DNA from: Candidatus Thorarchaeota archaeon
Lineage (GTDB): Archaea > Asgardarchaeota > Thorarchaeia > Thorarchaeales > Thorarchaeaceae
Direction: 5' to 3'
DNA length: 25,663 bases
Assembly: GCA_019057595.1 (NCBI GenBank)
Contig: DXJI01000034.1
Coordinates: 1 to 25,663, forward strand
In this document: one piece after another, positions 21,672-25,663 of the stretch
How the letters are laid out: every line of letters starts with the position of its first letter
How positions within the stretch are numbered: position 1 is the first letter of the stretch
Notes under the pieces: generated by a model
The model's database searches: none
Seen by the model: the letters and a program-made list of their open reading frames with translations, nothing else
Told to the model about the DNA's origin: nothing
Position numbers and translations under genes: made by a program

Positions 21672-22049
21672 CTAGATTAGAATTGCATTGAGGATGCCAT
21701 CTTGACCGGGTCTGCTGGTAACTCTTGCGCGACCCTTTGAAGTCTTGATGATGGTACCTCTTGTGATGACCTTTCTGCGCTGATAGTCCATGTTGGCTGG
21801 GTTTTTCTCAACATCCTGCAGTTCAGCACGGGAAGTCACATTCTTTGTCGGATCGGTAACATTGACCTGAGTGAGTCGCAGGGCTGGAGACTTCTTTGCT
21901 TTGCGTCTACTATCGATTGTGACTCTCTTTGTTTCTCCCATTAGGGTCTCAGTAGGATCTCGTCCCATCTGATGCTTCCTCTTACTCCTGAGTTGCTTCA
22001 ATCGAGCGCCAGTAGATGTACGTGTTGATCTTCTATGCCAGATACCCAT
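21672..22049 (-). CDS. rps8e: Ribosomal protein S8e
   Basis: 125 residues, the archaeal length (shorter than the eukaryotic form, which carries an insert). Conserved parts are the basic start WHRRSTRTSTGARLKQLR, RRKAKKSPALRL, VEKNPANMDYQRRKVITRG, and the family C-terminus TSRPGQDGILNAIL. It is a component of the small ribosomal subunit. GAGGTAG precedes the ATG. It is convergent with hypA (26 bases between stops) and divergent from hypE. Confidence 0.95.
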   Translation of the reverse strand: MGIWHRRSTRTSTGARLKQLRSKRKHQMGRDPTETLMGETKRVTIDSRRKAKKSPALRLTQVNVTDPTKNVTSRAELQDVEKNPANMDYQRRKVITRGTIIKTSKGRARVTSRPGQDGILNAILI

Positions 22050-22094
22050 TTCTGACTACCTCTTGGTTAGGTCAATGTCGCTCACTGTAGATTC

Positions 22095-22102
22095 GTTTTA
22101 AG
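22095..22102 (-). promoter_or_regulatory. TATA-like box for rps8e
   Basis: On the minus strand CTTAAAAC lies about 46-53 bases before the rps8e ATG, leaving room for a start site and a leader of roughly 20-25 bases with the GAGGTAG ribosome site. Confidence 0.4.
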
Positions 22103-22199
22103 TGTTGCTTTAGGCCAACTTCATTTTTCATGTACGAAGCGTCCATTTCAAATACTTCAATGGTCAGCTCCAACACACGGCACTGCCGGAGGATGACAT

Positions 22200-23213
22200 A
22201 TGCCTAAGATTGAGTCTGCTCATGGTGCTGGTGGCAAGATTATGCAACGTCTGCTGGAAGAAGTCGTGATTCCCTCCTTCAGTCGAAGAAAGATTGGAGA
22301 AATCGGACTCGACGAGATGGATGACGGTGCAACACTTCATGCTGCTGGAGCTAATTTGATAGTTTGTACAGATGCTCACACAATTCACCCTGTCTTCTTC
22401 CCCGGTGGTGATCTCGGTATTCTGACAGCATGTGGAACCGTAAATGATCTGGCTGTCATGGGAGCTAAACCAATAGCAATGACGAACACCGTCATCATAG
22501 AGGAAGGTGTAGAGATTGCTTCTCTGAAGACTATTCTCAAGTCACTGAACAGCATCATCGAGCCTCTTGAAGTGGCAATGATAGCCGGTGATACAAAGGT
22601 CATGCCTTCAGGAACACTCGATGGTATTGTCATGTCAACAACCGGCATTGGAGTGCCCTATCTTGACAGTCCAATTGCAGACAGTGGTGCACAGGATGGA
22701 GATGACATCATCATCTCAGGACCAATTGGAGACCATGGAACCTCTCTTCTGGCACATAGGGAAGGTCTCAAGTTCGAAACAGACCTGGTCAGTGATGTAG
22801 CACCCCTGTGGGAGCCAATTCGTGACTGTCTCGATGTTGGTGGAGTGCATGCCATGAAGGACCCCACCAGAGGTGGTACTGCTGCTGCTTTGAATGAAAT
22901 TGCATCGAAATCCAATCTCGAATTCGAACTGCAGGAAGACCTCATACCGGTACGAACAGCAGTTCAATCCCTGTGTAATGTACTTGGCCTTGATCCACTA
23001 CACATGAGTTGTGAGGGTACTGTTGTTATGACTTCAGATTCTGACAAGACTGAGGACTTACTCGCTGCACTAGCTCAACATAAGACCACAAAAGAGGCGC
23101 AAGTTGTCGGTAAGGTTGCCAAAGGGAAAGCCCGGGTCGTCATGAAGACGACAATCGGTGGACGAAAAATTATCCAAGTCCCCTATGGAGAACCAATTCC
23201 AAGGGTCTGTTGA
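22200..23213 (+). CDS. hypE: Hydrogenase maturation protein HypE
   Basis: 337 residues, with GGAGGATGA before the ATG. It belongs to the PurM/AIR-synthase superfamily: the N-terminal glycine-rich AHGAGGKIMQRLLEE, the nucleotide-binding DAHTIHPVFFPGGDLGILTACGTVNDLAVMGA type block (about 58-91), and AGDTKVMPSG. The protein ends PRVC, and the terminal Cys337 is the residue carbamoylated by HypF and dehydrated to thiocyanate, giving the cyanide ligand of [NiFe]-hydrogenase. The functional tail is intact. hypA is upstream; hypF, C and D are not in the window. Confidence 0.95.
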   Translation: MPKIESAHGAGGKIMQRLLEEVVIPSFSRRKIGEIGLDEMDDGATLHAAGANLIVCTDAHTIHPVFFPGGDLGILTACGTVNDLAVMGAKPIAMTNTVIIEEGVEIASLKTILKSLNSIIEPLEVAMIAGDTKVMPSGTLDGIVMSTTGIGVPYLDSPIADSGAQDGDDIIISGPIGDHGTSLLAHREGLKFETDLVSDVAPLWEPIRDCLDVGGVHAMKDPTRGGTAAALNEIASKSNLEFELQEDLIPVRTAVQSLCNVLGLDPLHMSCEGTVVMTSDSDKTEDLLAALAQHKTTKEAQVVGKVAKGKARVVMKTTIGGRKIIQVPYGEPIPRVC

Positions 23214-23228
23214 CAGAGTTGAATTCCT

Positions 23229-23720
23229 ATGAAGGTCTTTAAACCACTAATTGCATTTCTCACTCTACTGATAGTAATCTCAATCACTGTTGGTCTGTTG
23301 TTTCCAGTTCAGGTGGTTGCTTTTTCCTATTCCCCATTGATATACCTCTTGTTCTGCTGTGCACAGGCTGGTCACCTTCTAGAAGAGAATTACACAAAGG
23401 CATGGGAAGTAGAAGCCCAATTAAGAACTCATAAAGATGGGACATCCAAAGAATCGATTTCGGGTGGTCGTGATTTTCTTGTGTTATTCAGCCATGTTCT
23501 TGTATTGTTGAGCTTTCTGTTCTATTTTCCAATTGCTACACAGACACCATGGTCTCTGATCTATGGCCTAGGAATCTCAGTGAATGGTATAGCAAATGGA
23601 ATCGCTCACACTGCTATCCTTGTCAAGTTCAGGAAGAATACAGGATTTGTATCAGGTCTGTTCCTCTTGGTTTTGGGAATATTACTCTGGGTCTCAGTCT
23701 TCATACCATTTGGGATCTAG
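23229..23720 (+). CDS. HXXEE-like four-helix membrane protein
   Basis: 163 residues, with hydrophobic helices at about 6-28, 33-46, 83-103, 107-130 and 138-160. The motif His49-Leu-Leu-Glu52-Glu53 in the second helix and the later NGIANGIAHTAI (Asn119, Asn123, His127) match the pattern of the HXXEE family of small integral membrane proteins, whose function is unknown; clustered His, Glu and Asn residues within helices suggest an intramembrane metal site or enzyme. It lies 15 bases after hypE and may share its transcript. It ends overlapping the scpB stop from the other strand. Family placement is by motif only. Confidence 0.6.
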   Translation: MKVFKPLIAFLTLLIVISITVGLLFPVQVVAFSYSPLIYLLFCCAQAGHLLEENYTKAWEVEAQLRTHKDGTSKESISGGRDFLVLFSHVLVLLSFLFYFPIATQTPWSLIYGLGISVNGIANGIAHTAILVKFRKNTGFVSGLFLLVLGILLWVSVFIPFGI

Positions 23721-24259
23721 TCTGAAGTAATTCCCGCAGCTTCTTCGACCTCACGTTGGTCATCTAGTATCTTCTTCATTTTGAATTTGAGTTGGGCCTT
23801 GAGTCGCACACGGTCGCTATCTAGCCCAAAGTAGTCTGCAAAGAGCTTTGTAGTCGTCAATAGTTTAGATCGACCCTCAGGAACTGCATCGACGAACTTT
23901 TTGTCAACAAGGTCTCTGATATGGTCATACGAATGTGTCCCACGCTGTGCAACAAGTTCTGATTGGATGATTGGCTGCTTGAGAGCGATGAAAACCAGGG
24001 TCTGAAGTGTGGCAAAGGAGAGAAGACCTCCAGGTATTAGTTTGCCGACCCTGGGAGTGAGTTCAGGTTTGAGTTGCATCACGTAGCGGTCTTTGGGTAA
24101 CACGATTACTTCAAGTGCTCCTTCCTTCTGGTTGTATTCGAAGCTCAAGTTGTCGAGCAGTTTCTGAGCAGTGGACTGCGATTTTCCAATGATATCGCCC
24201 AGTTCTTCAAGGGTCAATGCTCTTCCAGACACATAGAGTGCAGCTTCTAGTGTTACCAT
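23717..24259 (-). CDS. scpB: Segregation and condensation protein B
   Basis: 180 residues from ATG 24259. The frame continues back to 24355, but that part overlaps scpA in a different frame and is not protein-like. Two winged-helix domains are seen: VTLEAALYVSGRALTLEELGDIIG at the start, and GGLLSFATLQTLVFIALKQPIIQSELVAQRG in the middle, where YDHIRDLVDKKFV is the typical second-domain helix. ScpB binds ScpA within the SMC complex that compacts and segregates chromosomes. An alternative start is TTG 24271, with GGGTGAT four bases upstream. Length is normal for archaeal ScpB. Confidence 0.88.
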   Translation of the reverse strand: MVTLEAALYVSGRALTLEELGDIIGKSQSTAQKLLDNLSFEYNQKEGALEVIVLPKDRYVMQLKPELTPRVGKLIPGGLLSFATLQTLVFIALKQPIIQSELVAQRGTHSYDHIRDLVDKKFVDAVPEGRSKLLTTTKLFADYFGLDSDRVRLKAQLKFKMKKILDDQREVEEAAGITSD

Positions 24260-24281
24260 GTCCTCATCCAAACAAATCACC

Positions 24282-25004
24282 CTATGTCTTGATCTCTGGT
24301 TGAATCTCCTCTTCGGATTCCTCTTCATCTTTTGTAATCTCAGGTAGCTCCACAAGCTTCACCCAGATGATGTTCTCTTCATCCATCCAGATGTCAATGT
24401 ATGCCCGTCCAAACAGGAAAAGAAGCGAGAAGAAGACACGTACGATCTCCTGTCGTGTGTTGTTCATGAGGATGTCGACGAACTTGATGACGTCACCAAT
24501 CTTCATAATTTTACACATGTCCTCGTAGACATCCGCGATAGTTTCCTCGATATTGGCTTGATCGATGTTCATCCGAAATGTCAACGGATCACTTTTTGAC
24601 CTGTACTTCCGCTTTGTAGGAGTCTGTCTACGTCTGGTTCCTTTGCTCAGAACATGGTCCATGGCAACCAGCAGCTCTTCTAGTGTCACTCGTCTATTGG
24701 TCAACCTAAAGGGTGGACGAATGAGTGGAATCTCCATCTCTCCATCGTCCTCATCCTCTTCAGGGGGCAGCAGTCCAAGTTGGACAAGCTCTCTGGTCTT
24801 CCTCATGAAGATAACAGAAGCTGAGTACAGAGCATTCCCAGAAATACGAAAGTCGATATCTCCCAACCTCTTCATTTCATCAAGGAATCCACCTACGAGT
24901 TTTCCCACATCGACGTTCCATGGCTCAACCTTGTCCAATTGTAGAACGTCTGTCAGAAGAATGTAGGGCGGAGTTGCCCAGAAGGGTGAGTCATCATCCA
25001 TCAT
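24282..25004 (-). CDS. scpA: Segregation and condensation protein A (kleisin)
   Basis: 240 residues. The N-terminal SMC-neck-binding part has the archaeal pattern PPYILLTDVLQLDKVEPWNVDVGKL and GDIDFRISGNALYSASVIFMRKTREL. A charged middle follows (EEDEDDGE, RRRQTPTKRKYR), then a C-terminal winged helix (VRVFFSLLFLFGRAYIDIWMDEENIIWVKL) that binds the SMC head, and an acidic tail. As a kleisin it closes the SMC ring. Its ATG overlaps the smc stop (ATGA), and scpB follows at once: a tight three-gene operon. Confidence 0.9.
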   Translation of the reverse strand: MMDDDSPFWATPPYILLTDVLQLDKVEPWNVDVGKLVGGFLDEMKRLGDIDFRISGNALYSASVIFMRKTRELVQLGLLPPEEDEDDGEMEIPLIRPPFRLTNRRVTLEELLVAMDHVLSKGTRRRQTPTKRKYRSKSDPLTFRMNIDQANIEETIADVYEDMCKIMKIGDVIKFVDILMNNTRQEIVRVFFSLLFLFGRAYIDIWMDEENIIWVKLVELPEITKDEEESEEEIQPEIKT

Positions 25005-25663
25005 GATGATGATGCGACCTCCTCCAAATCAACTGCAACAATCCTTGAGATGCCATCCTGATTCGATACCCCCACCAACAAATCAGCTTTTCGGACTGTT
25101 GTGTCTCTCAATGACACAACCACAAACTGTGAGTTCTTGGACATCTGTGATATGAGCAGGGCCACATTGTGGGCATTGACGTTGTCAAGAGCGGCATCGA
25201 TCTCATCGAATATGTAGAAGCTCGCTGGACTATACATCTGAATGGCAAAGATCAGTGCTAGACCGGTTAAAGTCTTCTCTCCCCCACTCATGGCATCCAA
25301 AGTGACAAGCTCTTTTCCTCGTGGTTTGGACCTGACTGTTATCCCTCCCATCAGTGGATATTCGGGATTCTCAAGCATAAGGTTCGCCTCTCCTTCTGGT
25401 GAGAGTTGTGCGAACACCGTGGAGAAGTTGTCTGCAATCTCATTGTAGACCGTAAGGAATTTCTGAGTCTTCTCAGCCTCCAACTCTTCCATGAAGGCAA
25501 GAATCTCATTTCGTTCATCTTCAAGACGGGTCTTCTTGTCGACGATCTCTTCGTACCTGTCCTTCTCTAGGTCGTAGTCAGTGAGCGACTTCAGGTTGAC
25601 TGGACCCATTGCCTCTAGTTCACGCTCAACCTCTTTGATTTTATCTTCGAGTTCCTCTATCTC
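25001..25663 (-). CDS. smc: Chromosome segregation protein SMC, C-terminal part
   Basis: 221 residues in frame, open at the right edge of the window, so this is only the end of a protein of about 1,150-1,200 residues. It contains the end of the coiled coil (Glu/Lys heptads), then the C-terminal head lobe: the ABC signature DAMSGGEKTLTGLAL, Walker B FYIFDEIDAALD, and the D-loop and switch region HNVALLISQMSKNSQFVVVSLRD. The head ATPase drives loop extrusion and chromosome compaction with ScpA and ScpB, whose genes follow with overlap. Rad50 is excluded by the neighbours and by the signature. Confidence 0.95.
   Translation of the reverse strand, partial: EIEELEDKIKEVERELEAMGPVNLKSLTDYDLEKDRYEEIVDKKTRLEDERNEILAFMEELEAEKTQKFLTVYNEIADNFSTVFAQLSPEGEANLMLENPEYPLMGGITVRSKPRGKELVTLDAMSGGEKTLTGLALIFAIQMYSPASFYIFDEIDAALDNVNAHNVALLISQMSKNSQFVVVSLRDTTVRKADLLVGVSNQDGISRIVAVDLEEVASSS

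Noticed and set aside
1..25663. CRISPR arrays, insertion sequences, toxin-antitoxin pairs or integrases
   Set aside because: No regularly spaced repeats, transposase or recombinase motifs were seen in any frame.

Overview
The window reads as chromosomal DNA of an archaeon. The evidence is a ribosomal protein S8e gene, an archaeal RqcH/NEMF-type protein, archaeal-type ScpA and ScpB next to SMC, paired CBS-domain proteins, an Lrp regulator next to a KaiC-like ATPase, TATA-like boxes and mixed ATG/GTG/TTG starts. Several genes have a eukaryote-like flavour: an EMC6/Rab5ip-like membrane protein, a DDRGK-like winged helix plus zinc ribbon, a GOLD-like secreted protein, and a HEAT protein with a histone-H1-like lysine tail. 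That suggests an Asgard (for example Thorarchaeota-like) lineage, but this is inference and not proven by the sequence alone.

Layout. Positions 1-2168 (minus strand) hold small membrane or secreted proteins and a ZIP metal transporter. Positions 2224-4703 form an accessory island around two tRNA genes, tRNA-Met(CAT) on minus and tRNA-Glu(TTC) on plus. The 3' end of each tRNA (T-arm, acceptor 3' strand and CCA) is repeated downstream, and each interval between copies holds one small membrane-protein gene: one such cassette beside tRNA-Met and two in series beside tRNA-Glu. No recombinase gene lies in the window. This cassette array is the most unusual thing here.

Positions 4718-11211 are a long minus-strand block: nadC, AMMECR1 family, dihydroorotase, two CBS proteins and RqcH. 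Positions 11287-13067 (plus) hold an EMC6-like protein and an overlapping Lrp/KaiC-like pair. A converging A24 prepilin peptidase-like gene follows. Positions 13700-18587 (plus) are a metabolic block: both subunits of class I fumarase, a strong hairpin terminator, then a fumarate reductase/succinate dehydrogenase flavoprotein and an iron-sulfur protein fused to an HdrB-like two-CCG domain. Together they would run malate-fumarate-succinate interconversion with soluble, thiol-type electron transfer and no membrane anchor in the window.

Positions 18615-21122 (minus) hold an unrecognised all-helical histidine-rich protein, a coiled-coil/winged-helix/zinc-ribbon protein and the lysine-rich HEAT protein. 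Positions 21253-23720 hold hypA and hypE ([NiFe]-hydrogenase maturation) around the opposed rps8e gene, then an HXXEE-like membrane protein. The window closes with the minus-strand smc-scpA-scpB condensin operon, with smc cut by the window edge. No gap between genes exceeds about 300 bases except where tRNA or repeats fill it. No CRISPR array, rRNA or insertion sequence was seen.
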